Source: Christiangramia aestuarii
GTDB lineage: Bacteria > Bacteroidota > Bacteroidia > Flavobacteriales > Flavobacteriaceae
Direction of reading: 5' to 3'
Length of the DNA: 64,000 bases
Assembly (NCBI RefSeq): GCF_009735585.1
Contig: NZ_VJVW01000004.1
Location: forward strand, 434,001 to 498,000
Positions 8,062 to 15,844 of this stretch are shown here, in pieces. The notes beneath the pieces are model-generated. The model saw only the letters and a program-made list of their open reading frames with translations, did no database searches and had not been told where the DNA came from. Made by a program: the position numbers and the translations under genes. Position 1 is the stretch's first letter, and each line of letters starts with the position of its first letter.

Positions 8062-9354
8062 ATGTCTGATAGTTCTTCAAAATTAAACCCTTTATCTGTA
8101 TGGGCCCTTGCGGCCGGAGGAATGGTAGGAGGCGGTATTTATACCGTACTTGGAGTAGTGATCGCAGTTTCGGCCCAATGGACGTGGCTGGCCTTTATCA
8201 TTACAGGATTGATCGCGATACCCTCAGCCTACAGTTATGTCTACCTTACGAATAAGTTCCACGAAGAAGGTGGAGCCTTTGTGTTCCTGGAAAAAGTGAA
8301 CGACAGGAAAATGGCCGGTAATCTTAGCTGGCTGCTTATCATAGGCTATATTCTTACCATTTCGGTTTACGCCTATGCCTTTGGACATTATCTTTCTTTC
8401 GCTTTTCACGGCAATCCTATGCTTATGCGATTGCTGGCAGCGGGAATTGTCATAGCTCTAATCTTACTAAACCTGGCCGGGGTTGGTAAACTTACCAACG
8501 TAGAGATCATCATAGTTTCGGTAAACCTCTTAGTACTTTTAGGCCTGGGGATTTACGGAATTGTAAATTGGGACCCTGCACAGCTTACTGCCGGGATAAG
8601 TCCGCGCCCTGTCTGGTCAAGCCTGTTCGGTGGAGCTGCCATTTTTATGGCTTACGAAGGATTTCAACTGCTCACCTATGAATACGACAAGATAGACAAG
8701 CCCGAAAAGAGCTTTATGCCAACCCTAATGAGCGCGGTGATCTTCGTGGTATTGCTTTATGCTACGGTTGCCCTTGGGGCAACCATGCTGGGAGGAGCAA
8801 CTTCTATGATAAGCTTCAAGGAGATCGCGCTGTCTATAGCTGCTGAAACAGCTTTTGGAAAAACCGGCCTTATTGTGATGACCGTTGCTGCGGGTTTTGC
8901 CACGGCAGCAGCCATTAATTCGACCCTTTTCTCTACGGCAAACCTGGCAAAAAGAATAGCTTCACAAAATGAACTTCCTTCCTGGTTCGACCATACCAAC
9001 AAGAAAGATGTACCAGACAGGTCCATTATCTTAATTGGTATCCTGGCCGGGGTTTTGGCAATCATAGGTTCACTGAGTTCCCTGGTTGAGGCAGCAAGTT
9101 TAGCCTTCCTGTTCACCTTCGGTATCGTGAACTGGATCGCTTACCGGGAATCTGATAAAAGAAAATGGATCCCCATGACTGGAATTATTATAGGAATCCT
9201 GGTGGGGCTGGCGCTAATTTTCAGGCTGGTCATCTCCAAGCCCATCGCACTTGCCGGTATACTTGGTCTGGTATTGCTTATCATTCTTGGTAGGCCATAC
9301 TTATTGAGAAAAAGAGAACAAAACAACGAAAACTCTAATGAAGATGAAGATTAG
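8062..9354 (+). CDS. APC-superfamily amino acid permease
   Basis: 430 residues with about 12 predicted transmembrane helices. The APC signature is near the N-terminus (AAGGMVGGGIYTVLG, the unwound helix-1 glycine motif) and the helix-6 region reads FMAYEGFQLLTYEYD. This is the fold of secondary amino acid/polyamine transporters of the inner membrane; the substrate cannot be read from the sequence. I use the ATG at 8062; an in-frame TTG two codons earlier (8056) is less likely. The stop lies inside the next gene (17-bp overlap), so the lipoprotein behind it is co-translated. Confidence 0.9.
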   Translation: MSDSSSKLNPLSVWALAAGGMVGGGIYTVLGVVIAVSAQWTWLAFIITGLIAIPSAYSYVYLTNKFHEEGGAFVFLEKVNDRKMAGNLSWLLIIGYILTISVYAYAFGHYLSFAFHGNPMLMRLLAAGIVIALILLNLAGVGKLTNVEIIIVSVNLLVLLGLGIYGIVNWDPAQLTAGISPRPVWSSLFGGAAIFMAYEGFQLLTYEYDKIDKPEKSFMPTLMSAVIFVVLLYATVALGATMLGGATSMISFKEIALSIAAETAFGKTGLIVMTVAAGFATAAAINSTLFSTANLAKRIASQNELPSWFDHTNKKDVPDRSIILIGILAGVLAIIGSLSSLVEAASLAFLFTFGIVNWIAYRESDKRKWIPMTGIIIGILVGLALIFRLVISKPIALAGILGLVLLIILGRPYLLRKREQNNENSNEDED

Positions 9355-10102
9355 AATAGTTCTTATACTCGGCCTGTTTACAATATTTTCAGGATGTAAG
9401 TCCAGTTCAGAAAAAACCTCGAAGCTTAGGATAGGACAATTCCTTTTTTCAGAAAGCCCGGTAGAAGTAAGCTTCAGTAAAAAAGCAGAGAGTATTTCGA
9501 ATAAAAGCCTTGAATACGGCAAGCTTACCGACTATGAAAATTTTGAACCCGGAACCTATTCCGTAGAGATAAAAAACTCCGGAAAGCTGCTTTTGAAAAA
9601 AAAGATCGGGATTGGCACTGATGGTCGATACACGCTAATTATTAATGGAATTCCGAAGGAAAACCAGAAGACCAACGAGAAGACCGCTAATATGAAACTC
9701 CACGAGATCGTGGAAGGTGAGGAAGCAATTTACGCTAATGGAAACCTGCCCCAGATGCGGGTTATCAATGATGAGTTTGAAGTAGGTAAGGAGGAAGCTA
9801 AAATTAGATGGGTACACCTGGCTGCTGGAATCACCGAGATTAGTGGTGAAACAAAAGCTAATGCTGAAGAGGCTAAATCCCTCTCTAAACTCACCTACCC
9901 CAAGATCAGCAAGAATTTTGCCGTAGCCCTGAAAGAGCAGGAAGTTACCTGGAAACTAAAGGGAGGTAAAGTGGCGGTAGCAACGGAAAAAATCAATCCT
10001 AAACCCCGCTATTTATATACTTGTTTTATCATAGGTAACAAGAACAAATATCTGGACAGCCTTAAAGTTGTAGTAGGAGAAACCCCGAAAAAAGGATTTT
10101 AA
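9338..10102 (+). CDS. Lipoprotein with DUF4397-like beta repeats
   Basis: 254 residues. The signal peptide ends in a lipobox (FSGC, Cys20), so the protein is lipidated and exported. After it come two segments that resemble DUF4397 beta domains: about 30-105 (KLRIGQFLFSE through GTYSVEI) and about 150-250 (KIRWVHLAAG onward). No catalytic motif is visible. Two start codons are possible (9338 or 9344) and both overlap the permease end. The overlap implies one transcript with the permease; a direct functional link is only inferred. Confidence 0.75.
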   Translation: MKMKIRIVLILGLFTIFSGCKSSSEKTSKLRIGQFLFSESPVEVSFSKKAESISNKSLEYGKLTDYENFEPGTYSVEIKNSGKLLLKKKIGIGTDGRYTLIINGIPKENQKTNEKTANMKLHEIVEGEEAIYANGNLPQMRVINDEFEVGKEEAKIRWVHLAAGITEISGETKANAEEAKSLSKLTYPKISKNFAVALKEQEVTWKLKGGKVAVATEKINPKPRYLYTCFIIGNKNKYLDSLKVVVGETPKKGF

Positions 10103-10129
10103 AGGATATTTTAGCAAAAAAAATAAATA

Positions 10130-10486
10130 GTGGGAGTTATAAAACTTAAGAACATCAAGGTATTTGCCTACCACGGGTGTCTTGATGAAGAAGGAAAAAT
10201 AGGGAGTGACTATCGCGTGGACCTCAAGGTTTATGGGGATCTTTCACATTCAGCGAAAACAGATAAGCTCGCAGATACCATAGATTATGTACATTTGAAC
10301 AAGATCGTAAAGGAAGAAATGGCCATACGTTCCAAATTGCTTGAAAATGTGGCCGAAAGGATCCTGAAACGTATTCTGGAAGAACTGATTATGGTACAGA
10401 AGGCGAAGGTCGAGGTTTCAAAAATAAATCCGCCAATAGGGGGAAATGTAGCGATGGTTACGGTATGCAGGACTAAATCCCGCTAG
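10130..10486 (+). CDS. folB: Dihydroneopterin aldolase
   Basis: Folate biosynthesis enzyme that cleaves 7,8-dihydroneopterin to 6-hydroxymethyl-dihydropterin and glycolaldehyde. 118 residues, normal for FolB. The start is the rare GTG at 10130: the sequence IKLKNIKVFAYHGCLDEEG directly after it is the conserved N-terminus (YHG...E), and the next in-frame ATG would remove half the fold. The conserved DTIDYVHL stretch and the C-terminal VEVSKINPPIGGN motif are present. It follows the lipoprotein gene by 27 bp and may share its transcript. Confidence 0.93.
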   Translation: MGVIKLKNIKVFAYHGCLDEEGKIGSDYRVDLKVYGDLSHSAKTDKLADTIDYVHLNKIVKEEMAIRSKLLENVAERILKRILEELIMVQKAKVEVSKINPPIGGNVAMVTVCRTKSR

Positions 10487-10494
10487 ATTTTAGT

Positions 10495-10523
10495 TTTGAA
10501 ACTTAAAATTTTTATTACATTTG
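10495..10523 (+). promoter_or_regulatory. tRNA-Cys promoter
   Basis: TTTG at 10495-10498, a 17-bp spacer, then TACATTTG at 10516-10523: a full match to the Bacteroidota -33/-7 consensus. Transcription would start a few bases before the tRNA at 10537. Confidence 0.75.
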
Positions 10524-10536
10524 CCAACCCGCAAAG

Positions 10537-10607
10537 GGCATCGTGGCCGAGTGGCTAGGCAGAGGTCTGCAAAACCTTGTACAGCGGTTCGAATCCGCTC
10601 GATGCCT
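10537..10607 (+). tRNA. tRNA-Cys (anticodon GCA)
   Basis: 71 nt. The acceptor stem GGCATCG/CGATGCC pairs perfectly, the anticodon loop is CTGCAAA with anticodon GCA, and the T arm contains GGTTCGAATCC. The discriminator base is T (U73), the known identity element for cysteine tRNAs. The 3' CCA is not encoded. It has its own promoter and a terminator directly behind it. Confidence 0.95.
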
Positions 10608-10610
10608 CAA

Positions 10611-10644
10611 AGAAGCTTCCAGAAAACTGGGAGCTTTTTTTTTT
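10611..10644 (+). terminator. tRNA-Cys terminator
   Basis: A 10-bp stem with one G-T pair (10613-10622 against 10627-10636) and an AAAA loop is followed by eight or more T residues, 4 bp after the tRNA. Confidence 0.85.
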
Positions 10645-10662
10645 GCTTTAAATTCAAATATG

Positions 10663-10704
10663 ACAGCGGTTCGGTTCTCCAGAAGCTTCGGGATACTTGA
10701 TGCC
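10663..10704 (+). repeat. Partial duplicate of the tRNA-Cys 3' region
   Basis: The 11-mer ACAGCGGTTCG of the tRNA T arm (10581-10591) recurs at 10663-10673. The 9-mer AGAAGCTTC of the terminator stem (10611-10619) recurs at 10681-10689, and GATGCC of the acceptor end (10601-10606) recurs at 10699-10704. Order and spacing differ from the intact tRNA and no cloverleaf can be drawn. It looks like a scrambled remnant rather than a functional RNA. The rest of the 163-bp gap to the next gene shows nothing else. Confidence 0.5.
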
Positions 10705-10770
10705 ACCAAAAATTAGCTCTATTTGAATTGACCAGGAATTAAAAAAGATACTCTAGAAAAGCAGAAAGTT

Positions 10771-11505
10771 TTATTTCTTTCCGGAGGTACCGGTAAAATC
10801 TTCAAGTTTACCTATTAAAGAATCGCTTGGAGTGATCTCCTCTATCTGGTCTTTGATCTCGTTCACCTGGTTCGGGAAAAGGCCCTGGAAGATCAAAACC
10901 CCACCAAAAACTATGAGCAGAACGCTTATTGCCTTCTTCATCACGTATATTCTTTTCGGGGTGAGTTTTCGGTTAAGTTTTTTGGCCAGAAGTATCTTGA
11001 ATACATCTACGATAAGGTAGGTAAGTAATACACTGCTTAAGAAGACAGAGATCCTGTCGGGCTGCATATCCATTTTAGGGCCGAATACGATAATAACTCC
11101 CAGCCAGAAGCCCAATACCCCAATATTGATAAAATTGAGCAGGAAACCTTTTATAAAAAGATTGAAATAATCGCTTTTGCCAAGTTTTCGTATCTCTGGA
11201 GTATCATCGTCTGTTTGCAGGGTCTTTTTGGTCTGCAGAAAACTCATTAACCCGTAGGTGGTAAGAATCATTCCACCAAAGATGAATAGTGCAGGATCGT
11301 CCTTTAACCTTTCCAGAAGTTTGGTGGTACTAAAATAGGCGATGGCAATAAAGACCATATCGGCCACGATCACCCCCAGGTCTAAAGAAAAAGCAGCCCT
11401 AAAACCTTTTATAGCAGCGGTTTCCAGTAATACAAAAAATACCGGTCCGAATAAAAAAGCCAGGAAAATACCTAGTGGTAGGGCAGCTAAAACGTCCTGT
11501 AACAT
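10771..11505 (-). CDS. LysE/RhtB-type exporter
   Basis: 244 residues with about six transmembrane helices. The N-terminus GIFLAFLFGPVFFVLLETA carries the conserved glycine-proline motif of the LysE translocator family. These inner membrane proteins export amino acids or related small molecules using the proton gradient; substrate unknown. The C-terminal 35 residues are polar and acidic. A TACATTTG element lies 18-25 bp before the start on the minus strand, so it is probably transcribed alone. Confidence 0.85.
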   Translation of the reverse strand: MLQDVLAALPLGIFLAFLFGPVFFVLLETAAIKGFRAAFSLDLGVIVADMVFIAIAYFSTTKLLERLKDDPALFIFGGMILTTYGLMSFLQTKKTLQTDDDTPEIRKLGKSDYFNLFIKGFLLNFINIGVLGFWLGVIIVFGPKMDMQPDRISVFLSSVLLTYLIVDVFKILLAKKLNRKLTPKRIYVMKKAISVLLIVFGGVLIFQGLFPNQVNEIKDQIEEITPSDSLIGKLEDFTGTSGKK

Positions 11506-11522
11506 ACAGTTAAGTTGTTATG

Positions 11523-11530
11523 CAAATGTA
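11523..11530 (-). promoter_or_regulatory. Promoter -7 element for the LysE-type gene
   Basis: On the minus strand this reads TACATTTG, matching TAnnTTTG, about 18 bp before the start codon at 11505. No clear -33 half. Confidence 0.4.
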
Positions 11531-11575
11531 AACTTTTTGAGCATTTTGAATAATAGACTCCTGTTAAATAGCTAT

Positions 11576-13774
11576 TTAACTGGCCTCTACCTCTTCCCTA
11601 TTGCCCAATAAAGTGAAATCCAGATGCCTTCTCACAAGATCGGCATTCTTTACTTTTACATAAACTTCGTCACCAAGGGTATAAGACTGTCCCGTTCGTT
11701 TTCCTACTACCGAAAACTCCTCGGGCATGAACTCATAATGATCGTCGTTCATATCCCTTAATCGTATCATTCCTTCGCATTTGTTCTCTACGATCTCCAC
11801 AAAGATCCCCCATTCTGTAACACCGGAGATCACGCCAAGGAATTCCTCATTTTCGTGATCCTGCATGAATTTCACCTGCATGTATTTAATGGAATCCCTT
11901 TCGGCATTAGAGGCCAGGTTTTCCATCTCACTGCTGTGGTGACATTTGTTTTCGTATTCTTCCTCACCGGCAGATTTGGCCCCGTCAAGGTAATGCTGAA
12001 GCAGCCTGTGTACCATCACATCTGGGTATCTACGTATGGGAGAGGTAAAATGCGTATAGAAATCGAATGCCAGACCATAGTGGCCTATATTCTCAACCCC
12101 GTAATAGGCCTTGCTCATCGAGCGAATAGCCAGGGTATCTACCATATTCTGCTCCTTTCTGCCCTGAACGTCTTCAAGCAATTTGTTTAGCGAAGATGTT
12201 GTGGTCTTGCGATCCTTAAGGTTAAGTTTATGACCAAACCTACCTACGATGTTCTGCAGGGAGGCCAGTTTTTCATCATCCGGTTCATCATGGCAACGAT
12301 AAACGAAGGTCTTTTTAGGTTTTTGTTTGCCAATGAATTCAGCCACTTTCCTGTTGGCAAGTAACATGAACTCCTCGATAAGTTTATTGGCCTCCTTAGC
12401 GGTCTTAAAGAAAACCCCCACCGGATTATTCTCTTCGTTAAGATTGAATTTCACCTCTACCTTATCAAAAGAAATCGCACCATTTCTCATCCTGCGAGCC
12501 CTCATTTTCTTTGCAAGCCTGTTTAACGTCACTACCGCCTCCACCAGGGCTCCCCTAACGGTGTAGGCATGTTTCCTGATGGAAACATCATCGGGAATGG
12601 TTCCGGTCCCGGTCTCGATGATATGCTGGGCTTCCTCGTAAGCAAAACGCTCGTCTGAATAGGTAACCGTTCTCCCGAACCACTGGCCTTTTACATTCGC
12701 GTTATCGTCTATTTCGAAAATCGCCGAGAAAGTGAACTTTTCTTCTTTTGGCCTAAGGGAACAGGCATTGTTAGAAAGTATCTCAGGCAGCATGGGTACT
12801 ACCCTGTCTACCAGGTAAACCGAGGTTGCCCTGTCAAAAGCTTCCTGGTCCAGAATGGTTCCCGGTTGCACATAATGAGAAACATCGGCAATATGGATCC
12901 CGATCTCGTAATTTCCATTTTCAAGTTTCTGAAAACTTAAAGCATCATCAAAATCTTTCGCATCCTTCGGATCTATGGTAAAAGTAAGCACATCTCTCAT
13001 GTCCCTTCTTTTACTTATTTCCTCCTGGTTAATCGAAGTATCTATCTTGTTGGCAAATTCCTCGACCTCCTCAGGGAAATCATGCGGAAGCCCGTACTGG
13101 GCAAGGATAGAGTGTATTTCGGTATGGTGTTCACCGGGAGTTCCCAGTACACGGGTGATCTTCCCAAAAGGAGAATCTGCCTTTTCTGGCCACTCTTCAA
13201 ACTCTACCACTACTTTATCACCATTTTCAGCTTTATTTAGCTTATTTGGCGAAATAAAGAAATCTGTGTACATGGATTTGTCATCTATGACCACGAAACC
13301 AAATTCCTTTTTAAGCTGTAAAGTACCAACGAACTCCGTCCTCTTTCGTTTTACGATCTTGGTGATCTCTCCTTCAGAACGTTTTCTTCTTCGGCGGTTG
13401 TATACGTAAATTTCGACCGTATCTCCATCAAAGGCGGCATTAAGGTCTTTGTTGGCGATAAAAATGTCATCGGCAAGTTCTTCTACCATCACATAACCAT
13501 AACCTTTTGTGGTTAGGTCCAGGACGCCGGTATAATAATTCTTAGAGTCTTCTATTTTGAATTTCCCGCGCTCCACTTCTTCAATCTGTTTCTTCGCGGC
13601 AAGCTGGGCCAGTTTTTTTATGATCTGATTGCGGCTACTGGCATCGTTCACCCCCAGGATGGAAGCTATTTGTTTGTAGTTGTATGTCTTTCCGGAATTT
13701 TTTCGAAGTATATCAATGATACTTCTGGATAGATTGCCTTGTATTTTTGGTTTATTCGTCTTCTTTTTCTTCAT
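11576..13774 (-). CDS. rnr: Ribonuclease R (3'-5' exoribonuclease)
   Basis: Processive degradation of structured RNA. The 732-residue chain has the full RNase R layout: an N-terminal winged-helix region (about 10-70), two cold-shock OB folds (about 80-230), the RNB catalytic domain and a C-terminal S1 domain (about 640-720). The magnesium-binding aspartates are in DPKDAKDFDD (Asp268, 274, 276, 277). A lysine-rich start MKKKKTNKP is typical. It faces away from the DUF2007 gene and the candidate origin. Confidence 0.96.
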   Translation of the reverse strand: MKKKKTNKPKIQGNLSRSIIDILRKNSGKTYNYKQIASILGVNDASSRNQIIKKLAQLAAKKQIEEVERGKFKIEDSKNYYTGVLDLTTKGYGYVMVEELADDIFIANKDLNAAFDGDTVEIYVYNRRRRKRSEGEITKIVKRKRTEFVGTLQLKKEFGFVVIDDKSMYTDFFISPNKLNKAENGDKVVVEFEEWPEKADSPFGKITRVLGTPGEHHTEIHSILAQYGLPHDFPEEVEEFANKIDTSINQEEISKRRDMRDVLTFTIDPKDAKDFDDALSFQKLENGNYEIGIHIADVSHYVQPGTILDQEAFDRATSVYLVDRVVPMLPEILSNNACSLRPKEEKFTFSAIFEIDDNANVKGQWFGRTVTYSDERFAYEEAQHIIETGTGTIPDDVSIRKHAYTVRGALVEAVVTLNRLAKKMRARRMRNGAISFDKVEVKFNLNEENNPVGVFFKTAKEANKLIEEFMLLANRKVAEFIGKQKPKKTFVYRCHDEPDDEKLASLQNIVGRFGHKLNLKDRKTTTSSLNKLLEDVQGRKEQNMVDTLAIRSMSKAYYGVENIGHYGLAFDFYTHFTSPIRRYPDVMVHRLLQHYLDGAKSAGEEEYENKCHHSSEMENLASNAERDSIKYMQVKFMQDHENEEFLGVISGVTEWGIFVEIVENKCEGMIRLRDMNDDHYEFMPEEFSVVGKRTGQSYTLGDEVYVKVKNADLVRRHLDFTLLGNREEVEAS

Positions 13775-13989
13775 TATCTCTTAGTATACGATAAAATTAC
13801 GCGATTATAACAATACTACAGGGATTTGAGTTTAAAGTTTTGTTAAGTAGCTCACAGATAAGTCCGTATCATTATTGGTAAAATAGGCAATTTTATTTTT
13901 TTTTAGAAAAAACAATACGCCGAATCTTAATTTTTTCTTAATTTTACCTTAACATCCCCCCGAATACTAGCCTCTAAATTCGTTGTAGT

Positions 13990-14160
13990 ATGAAAGTCAA
14001 CAATTCAGTAAAATATTCGGCGCTATTCTTTCTGATATTTATTTTCGGAATAATCTTCGTTGTAGCTAGTGTAAATAAATCCCTGGATAAAAAGACAGAA
14101 ATTATCCCGGCGGTTAAGACTTCCAATTCACGAACACTCGCCTCTAGCTTTACGGAATAA
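13990..14160 (+). CDS. Small single-span membrane protein
   Basis: 56 codons, ATG to TAA. It begins MKVNNSVKYSALFFLIFIFG, one strong hydrophobic helix (about residues 10-31), then a charged and Ser/Thr-rich tail ending in SSFTE. Not a family I recognise. Support is the clean start, a convincing membrane helix, and its position 33 bp ahead of the DUF2007 gene in the same direction. The 215 bp before it (13775-13989) are AT-rich and hold no other gene. Confidence 0.5.
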   Translation: MKVNNSVKYSALFFLIFIFGIIFVVASVNKSLDKKTEIIPAVKTSNSRTLASSFTE

Positions 14161-14193
14161 AAGCTTATCTTTAGTTAGGTCAATTCTTTTATT

Positions 14194-14436
14194 ATGAAAG
14201 ATTATATATGCCTGGCTACATTCACCTACCCTTACGAATATTTCGTCCTTAGGCTTAAGTTCGAAGACGCCGGCATACGCCATTACTTCCAGAACGAGAC
14301 TCTCATTGGTCTTATCCCTCTTTCTTCTGTAGCCTTCGGCGGAATTCGATTAATGGTACATCCTTCCTACATTTCAAAAGCAAAAGAAATAATAGATTCT
14401 CTAAACGACAAATCTTCCCACTTACGCATCGTTTAG
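14194..14436 (+). CDS. DUF2007-type small protein
   Basis: 80 residues, with LATFTYPYEYFVLRLKFEDA, then a strand-turn region and IRLMVHPSYISKAKEIIDSL. This beta-alpha-beta, ferredoxin-like layout matches DUF2007 (putative signal transducing) proteins. No catalytic residues are known for the family. It ends at the left edge of the candidate origin block. Confidence 0.75.
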   Translation: MKDYICLATFTYPYEYFVLRLKFEDAGIRHYFQNETLIGLIPLSSVAFGGIRLMVHPSYISKAKEIIDSLNDKSSHLRIV

Positions 14437-14950
14437 TTATAAACATCTATATCATATTTATCTTTTCTTCTTTTTTAAAAAAATTAAAATGATGTATTAT
14501 GATGGGGTGTTAATTTGTAGAACAATTTTTTTGAGGAAGATTTGGTATTTGACTTGTGAGCGTTTGATAACAGGTTATCAACATAGGTGTTAATTGCTAA
14601 GTAACTGGGAATCTATACGTTTTTAGATTTACTTAACAAAAGTTCATAAAATTGTTTTAATATCAACTCTTGAAAAGTTAGAAGTTAACAATTGTCAATA
14701 ACGTGTTTTTAAGTGCTCATAACTTGATAAAAAATTCTGCAGTTATAATTTGATTTATCCAGATTTTGGGTGGTATTGTTATAATTATCTTAAAAACCAA
14801 ATTTCTTTATGAGATAATCATCATATGTTATCCACAATTGTTTGTCAAATTTAAAGGCCTGGAAACAAAGAGATTCATTAAAGTAATTAACATCCAAAAA
14901 TAAGCCGGTTAACAGCCTCTTTTTTTAACTTTGCGGCAAACAATACAACT
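14437..14950. other. Candidate replication origin: AT-rich non-coding block with DnaA-box-like 9-mers
   Basis: 514 bp without a credible gene, strongly AT-rich. It contains a perfect DnaA box TTATCCACA at 14828-14836 and one-mismatch boxes TTATCAACA (14575-14583) and TTATCCAGA (14755-14763), all on the + strand. There is an 8-bp inverted repeat TTGATAAC/GTTATCAA (14564-14571 and 14574-14581) and the direct repeat GGTGTTAATT (14506-14515 and 14586-14595). rnpA lies 3.4 kb away. Origin function is inferred; dnaA is not in the window, and Bacteroidota origins are often apart from dnaA. Confidence 0.45.
14926..14933 (+). promoter_or_regulatory. Promoter -7 element for rpiB
   Basis: TAACTTTG matches TAnnTTTG, 17 bp before the rpiB ATG. 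The -33 half is weak. Confidence 0.45.
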
Positions 14951-15394
14951 ATGAAAATATCTATTGGTAACGATCACGCCGGTACTGTTTATAAGGAAAT
15001 GATCAAGGAAAAGCTGGAGTCCATGGGACATACCGTAACTAATTATGGTACAAATTCAGATGACAGCGTAGATTATCCAGATTTCGTACATCCGGTAGCC
15101 GAGGATGTGGAGAACAAAAAAGCCGACCTGGGTATCATTATATGTGGAAGCGGAAATGGAGCCAACATGACCGCGAACAAACACCAGGGAGTTAGATCTG
15201 CTCTTTGCTGGAACGATGAGATCGCCAAACTGGCCAGGGAACATAATGATGCGAACGTATTAAGTATCCCGGCGCGTTTTGTTTCTGAAGAACTTGCCAC
15301 AAAAATGACCGAGACCTTTGTGAATACCCCATTTGAAGGTGGTCGTCACCAGAGAAGGGTAGATAAGATCCCGGCAAAGAAATATTGTTCTTAA
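14951..15394 (+). CDS. rpiB: Ribose 5-phosphate isomerase B
   Basis: Interconverts ribose 5-phosphate and ribulose 5-phosphate in the pentose phosphate pathway. 147 residues, family-typical length. The N-terminal GNDHAG motif binds substrate and the IICGSGNGANMTANK stretch carries the active-site cysteine and the anion-hole loop. The neighbouring acetyltransferase gene starts 3 bp after the stop, so the two are an operon. Confidence 0.95.
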   Translation: MKISIGNDHAGTVYKEMIKEKLESMGHTVTNYGTNSDDSVDYPDFVHPVAEDVENKKADLGIIICGSGNGANMTANKHQGVRSALCWNDEIAKLAREHNDANVLSIPARFVSEELATKMTETFVNTPFEGGRHQRRVDKIPAKKYCS

Positions 15395-15397
15395 GCG

Positions 15398-15844
15398 ATG
15401 AGTCTTAAAATAGAAGTAAAAAAGTTCAGTGAGTTAAAGCTCACTGAACTTTATGATATTTTACAATTAAGATCTGAAGTATTCGTGGTAGAACAGGACT
15501 GCGTATACCAGGATATTGATGGGAAAGACCAGGAAGCCCTGCACGTGATTGGATATAAGAATGATAAAATTGTCGCCTATACACGTTGTTTTAAACCCGG
15601 TTATTATTTTGAAGAAGCAGCGATTGGCCGCGTGGTCGTCAAACATTCTGAACGTAAGTTCGGTTACGGGCATGACATCATGAAAGCCTCTGCCAAAGCC
15701 ATAGAAGAAGAATACCAGACTTCAAATATCAAACTTTCCGCACAGCAATATCTTATCAAGTTTTACGAATCTCACGGTTATAAAACAACCGGGGAGGGAT
15801 ACCTGGAAGATGGTATTCCGCATATTGCGATGATCAAAAATTAA
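15398..15844 (+). CDS. GNAT-family N-acetyltransferase, ElaA type
   Basis: 148 residues. Opens with the ElaA-like pattern LYDILQLRSEVFVVEQDC and has the acetyl-CoA binding region AAIGRVVVKHSERKFGYGHD. Substrate unknown. It is three bases after rpiB and its stop interleaves with that of the convergent hydroxylase gene (TTAA, 15841-15844). Confidence 0.88.
   Translation: MSLKIEVKKFSELKLTELYDILQLRSEVFVVEQDCVYQDIDGKDQEALHVIGYKNDKIVAYTRCFKPGYYFEEAAIGRVVVKHSERKFGYGHDIMKASAKAIEEEYQTSNIKLSAQQYLIKFYESHGYKTTGEGYLEDGIPHIAMIKN

Noticed and set aside
10515-10709. A 64-codon minus-strand open frame
   Set aside because: It is antisense to the tRNA-Cys, its promoter and terminator.
14506-14595. Repeated GGTGTTAATT words considered as part of a CRISPR or iteron array
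   Set aside because: There are only two copies 80 bp apart with no regular spacing; not a CRISPR, and too few for plasmid-like iterons.
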